NCBI GenBank assembly: GCA_003141275.1
Contig: PLLM01000052.1
Location: 1 to 43,412 of the forward strand
DNA from: Phycisphaerales bacterium
Lineage (GTDB): Bacteria; Planctomycetota; Phycisphaerae; Sedimentisphaerales; Anaerobacaceae
Length of the DNA stretch: 43,412 bases
Reading direction: 5' to 3'
Within the stretch, counting starts at the first letter, position 1, and each line of letters begins with the position of its first letter. Below, in pieces: positions 7,403-16,100 of this stretch. Both the position numbers and the translations under genes were made by a program. The notes beneath the pieces were generated by a model, which worked only from the letters and a program-made list of their open reading frames with translations, did no database searches and had not been told where the DNA came from.

Positions 7403-8266
7403 TTAATCTTCTACGTCGCAGGGCAGGCGAACGGAAGAGCCGGCACTCGCTTTGCGAAGCTGCTCAAGCTCCTTTTTGCTGATTTCGCCCTTGATGAACT
7501 GCTGAACTATGGGGTCCGGATGATTGCGGATGTTATCGGCGCTGCCGTCGGCGATAATTTTGCCGTTGTGGAGCATCACGATGCGGTCGGCGATTTTGTA
7601 GGCGCTTTTCATATCGTGCGTTACCGCCACGCTGGTCACGCCAAGTTCTCCCTTGAGCTTCAAAATCAGCTCGTTTATTGTGTCCGACCGGATTGGGTCA
7701 AGCCCGGTCGTTGGCTCATCATACAGTATCACCTCCGGGTCAAGAGCTATGGCCCTTGCCAGGGCGACGCGTTTGCGCTGCCCGCCCGACAGGTTGGCGG
7801 GGTAAAAGCGCTGAAGCCCGTCAAGTCCGACCATTTTAAGTTTGTTTCGCACAAGCTCTTCTACTGCGCTGAAGCGGGTTATCTGGCAATGCTGACTGAC
7901 GGGGAACATTATATTCTCGGCCACGCTTAAGCTGTCGAAGAGAGCTCCTGCCTGAAACAGGTATCCGAAGTGCGCACGCACGCTGTTTAGCGATAAGCTG
8001 TCGAGGTCGTCGATTCGCTGGCGTTTGAAGTAAACCTCGCCCGAAGTGGGCCGCATCAGGACTATCATATGTTTGAGCAGGACGCTCTTGCCGCAGCCGC
8101 TGGGGCCGATTACAACGGTGGTCTTGCCCTTTTCAATCGCCAGCGAAATATCATCGAGGACGACGTTATTGCCGAACCTCCTGGTGAGGTTTTTCAGGAC
8201 AATCAGCCCATCGTTGGGCTTGACGCCGGTTTGTTCGTTGCCGGTTGTTTGTTGTTCATTATTCAT
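7403..8266 (-). CDS. ABC transporter ATPase, MlaF type
   Basis: 287-aa ATPase of the Mla/Mce-type lipid transport family, acting at the inner membrane with an MlaE permease. Walker A GPSGCGKS is at 54-61, the Q-loop region LFQAGALFDSLSV, typical for MlaF, at 103-115, the signature LSGGQ at 159-163, Walker B VILYDEP at 179-185 and the switch His at 217. The first 14 residues are a low-complexity Asn/Gln/Glu/Thr stretch from a degenerate AACAA-type repeat and are probably not part of the fold. It follows mlaE by 34 bp on the same strand. No mlaD-like substrate protein is in the window. Confidence 0.92.
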   Translation of the reverse strand: MNNEQQTTGNEQTGVKPNDGLIVLKNLTRRFGNNVVLDDISLAIEKGKTTVVIGPSGCGKSVLLKHMIVLMRPTSGEVYFKRQRIDDLDSLSLNSVRAHFGYLFQAGALFDSLSVAENIMFPVSQHCQITRFSAVEELVRNKLKMVGLDGLQRFYPANLSGGQRKRVALARAIALDPEVILYDEPTTGLDPIRSDTINELILKLKGELGVTSVAVTHDMKSAYKIADRIVMLHNGKIIADGSADNIRNHPDPIVQQFIKGEISKKELEQLRKASAGSSVRLPCDVED

Positions 8267-8300
8267 TGTATGTTTTAGCGAGCCACCTGATGACTGATTA

Positions 8301-9110
8301 TCATACCAAGCTCTTCAAAGGCCAGAAAATGCTGTAAATCGTCTTGAAAATCACCACCATGGCGAAGTCGAGAACAAGTATCGAGATGAAGCTTATTACA
8401 AACGCGTCAGTACAGGCCTGTCCGACGCCCTTGGCTCCTTCTTTGCAGTTAAAACCCTTGTAACAGCTAATGACCGCAAGCGCCCCGCCGAAGAAGAAGC
8501 CCTTTATGACGCCGCAGGTGACGTCCCACAGTTCGACGCCGGCTGCGCTGAAACTCCAGTACGCCCTGGCGTTGATACGCAGGTGAACGACGCTTACGAA
8601 CCAGCCGCCAATGATACCAAGCAGGTCCGCGTAAACGATAAGAACTGGCGTAAGGAGCAAACACGCCAGTACGCGCGGCGCCACTAAGTATTTGACAGGG
8701 TCGGTCCCCATACTCTCGATGGCGTCTATCTGTTCGGTTACTTTCATTGTGCCTAATTCTGCCGTCAGCGCCCCGCCTACTCTGCCCGCCAGCATAACCG
8801 CCGCCAAAACAGGCCCAAGCTCTTTAACGACCGAGATATTTATCAGCACGCCGAGGTGTTCTTCCAGCCCCATTCCTGCCAACTGGTCGTAGGTCTGAAT
8901 TGCCAGTGTCATACCCACAAACGCGCCGGTTATCATAATTACAGGCACGCTGCGAACGCCTATCAGCAGCATTTGCGCCCATATCAGGGGGTAGGTATCG
9001 CTTTTGGCGATACTTTGCATGCTGGTTACGGCCGAACGCCAGACAAATCTGCCGAATTGTCCGACGTTGCCCACCTCTTCACCGATTTTGAATATTGCAG
9101 TTCCTATCAT
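8301..9110 (-). CDS. ABC transporter permease, MlaE type
   Basis: 269-aa integral membrane permease of the MlaE/TGD1 family, which moves phospholipid or related lipids between inner and outer membrane together with an MlaF ATPase and normally an MlaD protein. The family signature is intact from about 96: KELGPVLAAVMLAGRVGGA, TAELGTMKVTEQIDA and ESMGTDPVKYLVAPR. Hydrophobic segments lie at about 45-72, 88-112, 145-172 and 220-265. It is the first gene of a minus-strand run mlaE-mlaF-dehydrogenase-GNAT-GNAT. A plausible promoter lies about 76-104 bp upstream. Confidence 0.93.
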   Translation of the reverse strand: MIGTAIFKIGEEVGNVGQFGRFVWRSAVTSMQSIAKSDTYPLIWAQMLLIGVRSVPVIMITGAFVGMTLAIQTYDQLAGMGLEEHLGVLINISVVKELGPVLAAVMLAGRVGGALTAELGTMKVTEQIDAIESMGTDPVKYLVAPRVLACLLLTPVLIVYADLLGIIGGWFVSVVHLRINARAYWSFSAAGVELWDVTCGVIKGFFFGGALAVISCYKGFNCKEGAKGVGQACTDAFVISFISILVLDFAMVVIFKTIYSIFWPLKSLV

Positions 9111-9185
9111 AGCGCAGAGCGGGTAGCCAATATGCTACAAGCCCTCTCCTATTTAATCGCCCAATTCGCCGGCTGTCCTGAATAC

Positions 9186-9214
9186 AAAATACCCCCGATT
9201 TCGTCGGAGGTCAA
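9186..9214 (-). promoter_or_regulatory. Candidate sigma-70-type promoter of mlaE
   Basis: On the minus strand TTGACC (9214-9209) and TATTTT (9191-9186) are separated by exactly 17 nt. The -35 box matches the consensus at 5 of 6 positions and the -10 box at 4 of 6. It points at mlaE, leaving a leader of about 70 nt. Confidence 0.45.
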
Positions 9215-9311
9215 TCATAGTGCCTGCCAAGACCCATGCTTATAGGACCTTGAACTTTCGAATAGTTTGGTCTTTTCTCGTCTGGTGTTTCGGCTTATAA
9301 TGTGGTCGATT

Positions 9312-9710
9312 ATGAGAACAAACAAGTTGCTGCTTTTGTTTTGTGTTTTACTGGTCGTTGCAGCCGGCTGCGTTGAACGCAAGCTGACCATCAACACAAA
9401 CCCGGCTGGTGCGCAAGTTTTCCTGAACGACGAAGAGATTGGCGTCTCGCCGGTAACCGCCTCGTTCAGCTGGTATGGCGACTATAACATAACAATCCGC
9501 AAGCAGGGCTGTGAAACCCTCCAGACGCATCGCAAATTACAGGCGCCCTGGTATGACCTTTTCCCATTTGATTTCCTGACTCAAATCATTTACCCGGGCC
9601 GAATAGTTGATTCCCGCGAATGGTCGTTTGAGTTGGCGCCGCAGAAGGAAATCAGCAGGCAGGAATTGATAGAAGCCGCCGAACAAATAAAAGACCCAAA
9701 TGTTCCCTAA
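9312..9710 (+). CDS. PEGA-domain lipoprotein
   Basis: 132 aa. A lipoprotein signal covers residues 1-20 (MRTNKLL, a leucine-rich core and the lipobox VAAGC with Cys20). A PEGA domain follows at about 24-68, with INTNPAGAQVFLNDEEIG and the closing ITIRKQGCETL. PEGA domains are short beta folds on surface or periplasmic proteins, often binding envelope components. The rest, with PWYDLFPFDFLTQIIYPGR, resembles the C-terminal part of many PEGA lipoproteins, where the chain runs near the membrane. The ATG at 9312 is chosen because it gives a proper signal peptide; an earlier in-frame ATG at 9267 would bury it. It stands alone, divergent from mlaE. Confidence 0.85.
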   Translation: MRTNKLLLLFCVLLVVAAGCVERKLTINTNPAGAQVFLNDEEIGVSPVTASFSWYGDYNITIRKQGCETLQTHRKLQAPWYDLFPFDFLTQIIYPGRIVDSREWSFELAPQKEISRQELIEAAEQIKDPNVP

Positions 9711-9754
9711 CTCAAAAGTTGGAATCTAAAGCTCAAACCCCGAACCTATAACCG

Positions 9755-9792
9755 CCCCCGCCGTTTTGCTTCGCAAAGCGAAGCAGCGGGGG
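9755..9792. repeat. 38-nt GC-rich palindrome, copy 1 of 2
   Basis: Outer arms CCCCCGC (9755-9761) and GCGGGGG (9786-9792) pair perfectly. Inside, GCTTCGC (9768-9774) pairs with GCGAAGC (9778-9784) around AAA. It lies between the convergent lipoprotein and epimerase genes, where it could end transcription from both sides. A close copy (42661-42697) lies between divergent genes, so termination cannot be its only role. Confidence 0.85.
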
Positions 9793-9811
9793 TGGCTTTG
9801 CACCTGGAACT

Positions 9812-10747
9812 TTAGGTTGTCTCTCGGTACCACTCAATTGCTTTTGTAAGTCCTTCTTTGAACAGGACAACGGGCTTGAAGCCGAGGATTTTTTTTGCGA
9901 CGGTGATATCGGCGAGCGAGTGTTTTACGTCACCTTTGCGGGATGGGACATACATTGGCTTTATCGATTTACCGACGATATTGTTTATCATATCGATAAT
10001 CGCGTTCACTGTTATAACTTCGCCGCAGGCGATGTTGACGACCTCACCTTTGGTCTGTTTGGCTCTTGCGGCAAGCAGGTTTGCCTCCACGATGTTATCG
10101 ACATAAGTAAAATCCCGGGTTTGCTCGCCATCGCCATAAATAGTAGGCGGTTCGTCTTTCAGGATTGATGTTACGAACGCCGGTATCGCCGCGGCATACT
10201 GGCTCGTCGGGTCCTGGTGCGGGCCAAAGACGTTGAAGTATCGAAGCGAAATTGTCTCAAGGCCAAAAACCTTGTAGAAGACTGAACAATAGTATTCACC
10301 CATTAGTTTCGCCGCCGCGTAGGGCGAAAGCGGGTTGACGGGCATTGTCTCGACCTTCGGCAAAGTAGGCGTGTCGCCGTAAGCCGAGGAGCTGGCGGCA
10401 TAAACAAAACGCTTAATTTTCGTGTCCCGTGCCGCCAATAGCAGCGTGAAGGTCGCGTCAACGCAATGTCTGTGTGTTAAAGCCGGGTCGTCAATGCTGC
10501 GGGGCACCGAGGGCAAGGCGCCCTGATGCAAAACCACGTCAATTCCCTTCATTGCGGCCCGTGCGGCATCCGGGTTACCCATATCCGCTTCGATGAATTC
10601 TATCTTGTCCGAAATAGCCGCGAGGTTACTTTTTTTGCCCGTAAGCAGATTGTCAATCACCCTGACAAAACAACCCTGCGAGATGAGTTTGGTGCAGATA
10701 TTTGAGCCGATGAACCCGGCTCCGCCGGTGACCAGAAACTTGTCCAT
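9812..10747 (-). CDS. NAD-dependent nucleotide-sugar 4-epimerase
   Basis: 311-aa extended short-chain dehydrogenase that interconverts UDP-sugars by 4-epimerisation. The NAD-binding GGAGFIGS is at 8-15, the catalytic Ser region AASSSAYG at 117-124, and Tyr143/Lys147 in SPYAAAK. RYFNVFGPHQDPTSQYAA and DGEQTRDFTYVDNIV match the UDP-GlcNAc/Glc 4-epimerase subgroup (WbpP/GalE). Specificity between UDP-glucose and UDP-GlcNAc cannot be settled. GAGAGG lies about 5 nt before the ATG. It is the last gene of the exosortase/export operon, 54 bp after the kinase gene, and probably supplies an activated sugar for the exported polysaccharide. Confidence 0.92.
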   Translation of the reverse strand: MDKFLVTGGAGFIGSNICTKLISQGCFVRVIDNLLTGKKSNLAAISDKIEFIEADMGNPDAARAAMKGIDVVLHQGALPSVPRSIDDPALTHRHCVDATFTLLLAARDTKIKRFVYAASSSAYGDTPTLPKVETMPVNPLSPYAAAKLMGEYYCSVFYKVFGLETISLRYFNVFGPHQDPTSQYAAAIPAFVTSILKDEPPTIYGDGEQTRDFTYVDNIVEANLLAARAKQTKGEVVNIACGEVITVNAIIDMINNIVGKSIKPMYVPSRKGDVKHSLADITVAKKILGFKPVVLFKEGLTKAIEWYRETT

Positions 10748-10801
10748 TCAAAACCTCTCAATACTCAATTTTCGATACTCGAGCGAGCGTCGGGTAACAC
10801 G

Positions 10802-13030
10802 TTATGCCTTTGCTGGTTCGAGTACCTGATATTCCCGATACAAGCGGAACATCTCCTGGAAGTAGCCGCCCTTTAACATTCTGACTCTCAGCAGCATGCA
10901 GCCGAGTATATTAGCGTTGACCTGTTTTAGCTCGCCTAAGGTTCTCACGCCAGTACCTCGTCTGGTTGCGGCTGCATTGAACACCAGTATGGTGCCATCG
11001 ACATATTTTGCCAGTATTTTCGCCTCGCTTGCCAACAGCACGGGCGGGCCGTCAATTATCACGTAATCATAACTGTCGCGTAATTGCCCGATTAAACGCT
11101 GCATTGCTTCGCTTCCCAGTGTTTCTGCCGGATTGGCCGGCATCGGCCCGGATTCGATTATAGTGAGCCCTTCCATCCCGCTGGGTCTTATCGTTTGCTG
11201 CAAATCGCACTGTCCCGCCAGCAGGCTGCTCAATCCCGCACTGGCCTGGGTTCCGCCCTGCTCGCCCGCAAATAGGGTGTGCAAACGCGGTCGCCGGAAA
11301 TTGGCGTCTATCAGCAAAATTTTTCTGCCCTCGGCGACAAGCGTTGTCGCAATATTGACCGCTACGGTGGTCTTGCCGTCTTTGGCGCCGCCGCTGGTAA
11401 TCAATATCGTCCTAGCTTTTCCACCTGACTCTGACAACTTCAGATTTATTCTCACTCGCCTGTATGATTCGCTTAGGATGCTGTTTGGCGCCTGGCGTGC
11501 CACAAATGCCGGTTCAATGTCTTCAACCTGCTCGTCCTCCTCGGTGTCCGGTATCATTCCCAAAAGCGGAATATGCAGGTACGTCGCCACGTCCTTCGGC
11601 GTCCGCACGAGGTCATTGAGCAGTTCTATAAGAAACGCAAGCCCTATGCCCAATAGCAACCCCAGGAACGTCCCGCCGGGGACAAAAACCATCAATTTCG
11701 GGAAACTTGCTTCGAGTGGCTCAGGGGCGAGGTCTGTCAATTGGACTTTCGGCGTTTCAGGGTCGTCGTACATTATCTTAAGTTTTTCGGCCTGCCCTTT
11801 AATCGAATCGAGCATCGTTCTTCGTTCATCTCTTATTTTCATTCCCTTTGCGAACTGAACTCGCGCCAGGTCCATCTCTTCTTTTTGTTTTGCGGCTGTG
11901 TCGCGCAGCTGCTCATACTGCGCGAGCCTTCCCTGCAGTGTCGCAAGCTCATCCTGAGCGTTTTTCAGGTTTGCCTGCCTGGTTTGTTCGGCAATAATCG
12001 CCTTTCGTCGGAACCGTTCCTGCTGTACGGAATCTATATACTCTCTGAGCTGCCGGACAACCCGGTGGTCTTCGCCGAATCTCGCAAGTGCACCTGCAAG
12101 CGTCGATTCCTGGAAGGCCAACTGCTGCGCCAACGAAAGCATCACCGGATCCGTTTCCACTTGCCGCTCTACCTGCACCTGGACAGGTCCTTGTGCTTGT
12201 GCCGCAAGAGTTGCGATACTGGCTTGCGTCTGGCTGAGGTCCAGCGAAAGAGTGTTCCCCTGGTTTTCCAGCTCATTGAGTTTCTGTTCGATTACTGACT
12301 GAAACGCGTGCTCTTCAAGATCGGTAAACCCGTATCTGCGCCGAATATCGTCAAGCGTGCGTTCCGCCTGATCCAAATCCCGTTGAACCCGGACCTGCTG
12401 GTCGTCGAGCCGGGCTAATTTTTCCGCCACTTCTTTTCGCTTTGTTCCTCCCTGGCTGTTGACAAACAGAGAGGCCATTTCGTTGACTATCAGCGCTGAT
12501 TCTGTCTTGTCGCCACAGGTCATCGAAACGATAATTGAATCGCCGTCTCTTTGTGGATTGGCGCTAAAGTTTTTCTCCAAGTTTTTGATGGCCTTTCTTA
12601 TGCGGACATCCTTTATATCGCCGAATCCCTTAAACCATTTGGTCTGTTGGATTTTTTCTCTGTCGATCAACTGCTGCAACATACCCTGGCTTGTCAATCT
12701 CATAGCCAGCGACAGTCGATTGCCATATTGGACATCTTGCGCGACAGGATTGGATTGTATTGTGGTGGGGTCTTTCTCGACAGGCGGAAGCACCTTGATG
12801 AAAGTTAGTGCCGTGTACTTTGGCCTGTATTTTGAAAGCAAATACCAGCTCACGCCGCCGCAGCCGAGGCCTAATATTGTCAGCAAGGCAATCATAAGCC
12901 AGTGTCGGCGCAGTATGGCGATAATCTCTCGCGGTGTCATTCCGCTGGCGGCCCCGCGCGCAGCCATAGCCGGCCTCGGGGCCATAACCCTGGATTCAAC
13001 CATCACCGGTTTTTGTCCTGCTTCTGTCAT
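10802..13030 (-). CDS. Wzz-type chain-length regulator fused to a bacterial tyrosine kinase
   Basis: 742-aa inner-membrane protein controlling polysaccharide polymerisation and export. Transmembrane segments lie at about 44-65 and 447-470, enclosing a periplasmic Wzz domain with a long coiled coil (about 195-430). The cytoplasmic BY-kinase domain begins near 515: Walker A GGAKDGKT at 547-554, Walker A' ILLIDANFR at 571-579 and Walker B YVIIDGPP at 656-663. The C-terminus has only three tyrosines (723, 731, 734) instead of the long cluster in Wzc. The gene lies between the TPR gene (70 bp) and the epimerase gene. Confidence 0.92.
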   Translation of the reverse strand: MTEAGQKPVMVESRVMAPRPAMAARGAASGMTPREIIAILRRHWLMIALLTILGLGCGGVSWYLLSKYRPKYTALTFIKVLPPVEKDPTTIQSNPVAQDVQYGNRLSLAMRLTSQGMLQQLIDREKIQQTKWFKGFGDIKDVRIRKAIKNLEKNFSANPQRDGDSIIVSMTCGDKTESALIVNEMASLFVNSQGGTKRKEVAEKLARLDDQQVRVQRDLDQAERTLDDIRRRYGFTDLEEHAFQSVIEQKLNELENQGNTLSLDLSQTQASIATLAAQAQGPVQVQVERQVETDPVMLSLAQQLAFQESTLAGALARFGEDHRVVRQLREYIDSVQQERFRRKAIIAEQTRQANLKNAQDELATLQGRLAQYEQLRDTAAKQKEEMDLARVQFAKGMKIRDERRTMLDSIKGQAEKLKIMYDDPETPKVQLTDLAPEPLEASFPKLMVFVPGGTFLGLLLGIGLAFLIELLNDLVRTPKDVATYLHIPLLGMIPDTEEDEQVEDIEPAFVARQAPNSILSESYRRVRINLKLSESGGKARTILITSGGAKDGKTTVAVNIATTLVAEGRKILLIDANFRRPRLHTLFAGEQGGTQASAGLSSLLAGQCDLQQTIRPSGMEGLTIIESGPMPANPAETLGSEAMQRLIGQLRDSYDYVIIDGPPVLLASEAKILAKYVDGTILVFNAAATRRGTGVRTLGELKQVNANILGCMLLRVRMLKGGYFQEMFRLYREYQVLEPAKA

Positions 13031-13100
13031 TTGTTAGTCGGTCCCAATAATCAACCCGTCGGGGCGGGTCATCGCCGATATCTGTCGGGCAACGTTGGTA

Positions 13101-16100
13101 TTATTGCCTTTTTTTTTCATCGCCCTTGTCTTTCCCGAGCCGCTCGATTGCAGCGTTTATTCGTTCTTTGACCGGCTTCGGCATGTTTTCCCCGCCGACA
13201 TCCAGCGCTTGCTGGTAAACTGCACGCGCCTGTGACAACTCGCCGAGCTGTTCATGAGCTTGTGCTAAGTGCTCATAAACCTCTACAGGCGGTGACGCCT
13301 GTCCCGTGTCATACTGCTGTATTGCTGCCCGTTCGAACTGTACCGCCTCAGAATACTTACCTTTCTTATAAAGCACGAAGGCATAAGTATCGAGGTACTC
13401 CGGGTCGCCTGGTTGTATTTCATGAACCCGCTTGGCATATTCGAGCGCCTTGTCAAGGTCCTGATTGCTATCAGCAAGTATGTACGCGACATTGTTCAGG
13501 ATACTTGTGTTATTCGGCATTTTTGCCAGCAGACTTTCGTAGACTCCCATAGCATCTTTAAGGTATTTATTATCGGATGTTTTGTTGAAAGCCAGTACCA
13601 ACACCTCAGCCTTTTGCATTGTGTAACCGGGCCATTGAGGCTGTTCCGTGCTGGTTGTCTTTAAGCATTTTTCAATATACTCCAGGGCTTTGCTATAATC
13701 GCCTTTGAGTCGGCACAGGTTATACATACTCAAGTTTGCCGTTAGTGATTCCGGGTTCTCATCGAGCTTTTGTCTGCACAATTGTTCAGTCTCTTGGGCA
13801 CCAAGGAGCCCGTAAGTTTTTTCGAGCATCTGTACGGCCAAAGCCTCGTTGTTTCCCGCTTTGTCCACAGCTTTTTTGCAATACTGAACAGCGGTAGCCC
13901 GGTCACCGAGTTTCATCTTTCCCTCTGCCATCTTTAAATATGCGACAGGAGCGAGGTTTCCATCGATGTATTTACCGGCCTCTTCGAACAGCTTATCCAT
14001 TTTACCTGCCGACATAATCGCCCTTAGGTATCCTCCCAGGGCGTCACCATCCGCCTGCCCTTGTTCGATGCTTTTTTGCAGCGCGGTACCATATAACTGT
14101 TCTGCCTTGGCAAGATCGCCGTTTCCGCCGGCAAATCCGGCAGCGTGCTTATACCAGTAAATGCTGTCAGGAAGTTGTTTCAGGGTTTTCGTATAGAAAT
14201 CATCAAGAGCCTCTTTTCGCTGGGCGTGCGAGTAGATTTGTTCGAGCATTACCCTCGCCTCATCCGGCGTCTGCGGGTCCTCGACGACACTTTTAAGTTC
14301 AATGGTAGCGTCCTCGATGCGTCCCACCTTAAGGTAAATTTTTGCAAGCGCAATGCGAGTCACTGCTGCGTCGGACAGGGTTTTACTTCGTTTGAGGTCC
14401 ATTATTGCCTGGTCATAATCCGTCATCGCACCGTTTATTTGTCCCCGCAGCTGCCAGGCGACCGCGTCGCTCTGGTCGCTCTCAAGTCGCTTGTTTGTCA
14501 ACTCAAGCGCCTCTTTCAACCGCCCCTGTTTCATAGAAAGCCAGGCACTCAGCAGCAGTCCTTTGCCGTCATTTGGATACTTTTCCCTGAAACCCGTCAG
14601 TTTTTGTTCAGCTTCCTTGACCAGCCCTAAATTTAGATAGGTCTGCACCAGCAAAAGATGATTTTCAGGCGTTTCTTCGGTGGACAATAGTTGTTCTCCG
14701 TATTTTATCGCAGCGGCTTTATCGCCTGCCCTTTCTGCAAGGAAGAACAAACCCTGTAGAGAGTTTATATCCTTCGGATTGGCCTGATAGGACTGCTCGA
14801 GAACCTTGCGGGCCTCGTCATATTGCCCCCCCTTTATGTAGTATCGCCACAACAACTTGGAATCCTGCGTTTCTTTCAGCATTTTTTCTGCTTTGTCCTG
14901 CTGGCCTGTCTGCCGATAGTATTCCGCGTAACTTGCGAGCACAGCCGGATTCTGCGGGTCTAAACTTTTCGCCTGGTCCAGAGCCGAGGCCGCCATTGCG
15001 AGCAACGCCTGCCGACGTTGTGCATCGGCACTGTCCAGACCAAGCCGCATGGCAAGCCGGGCAAGTAGCAGCGCATTCTGTATGCTCGGCATATTTTCCT
15101 GCAGGCTCTGCCGCAGCGCCATCGCACGATTCGGGTCGTCTTCGCCGATGTATTCTGCATAGAAGCTCATCAACCGTACGTCGCCTGGATTGAGTGCCAT
15201 AGCCCAGTCCAACGCACCTTTGGCTTCAGCCAGTTGTGAGGACGAAACATTTTTGCCGAGGCTTTGATTGCGAAGGTACAGTCGATTGGCCAGTTCTCTG
15301 GCGATGATCTTATCAAAAGGATTAGTGCTTGATGCCGTGCTTATATCGGTCAGTGCTGCCGCCTCGTTGCCGAGCGCGACGTCGATGCTGGACCGCAGCA
15401 GATAGCCGTATCCAAAAACAGGTCTTTGCGACAGGGCGCTGTCTATGCTTGCCAGTGCAGTTTCATATTGCTCCTTCGCAAGGGCGAGTCTCGCGGCAAA
15501 AAAGTCCCCTGAGCAGTCGTCGTAGTTTTCCTGCCTGGCTGTTTGTACAATTTTGTCGGCAATCTCCCAGTTCTTCTTCTCTACGGCAATATCAAACAGG
15601 ACTCCCCCTGCCCGGCGCCGTGACATATCATCCGCTTGAAGCTCCCCGGTGCCGACTGGTGGAGGAACCAGTTTTTTGAATTGCTCCGCCGCCTTGTTGG
15701 AGTCGGCGTTCGTCTGGTAGAAGATGCCAAGAGCTACGGTTCGTCTGACAGGGTCGGCAATCCCGGTCAAGATATCCTCTCTAATCTGTTTGGTCCTTTC
15801 GGCGGGGACTTTTGCAGGGTTCGGCTCGGCGAGAAGCCGTTTGTAATACAGCACAATCGAATTGTCCGGCTGGTATTTCAGAAATTTGTCCACTATCAGA
15901 TTTGCCTGGTCGAGCTGCTCGGCTGCTATCGCGTCTTCGCACATCGATACGGCTGCGGCAACGTCCAGGGAATTCAAATCCGCCGGAGGCAGCTTGTCTA
16001 TATATTCAATAAAAACCGACAGGTTGCTTTTTATTTCCGCGATAAGCTGTTCAGTTGAGCGCTGGTCGGCTGCTTCCGGCGACCGCTTTTGGGTAAGTAC

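Noticed and set aside
9296-9301. Perfect TATAAT just before the PEGA lipoprotein gene
   Set aside because: It lies only 10 nt before the ATG and has no -35 box at proper distance.
11133-13037. Several plus-strand open frames of 185-241 codons
   Set aside because: All are antisense to the Wzz/tyrosine-kinase gene, which has intact domains.
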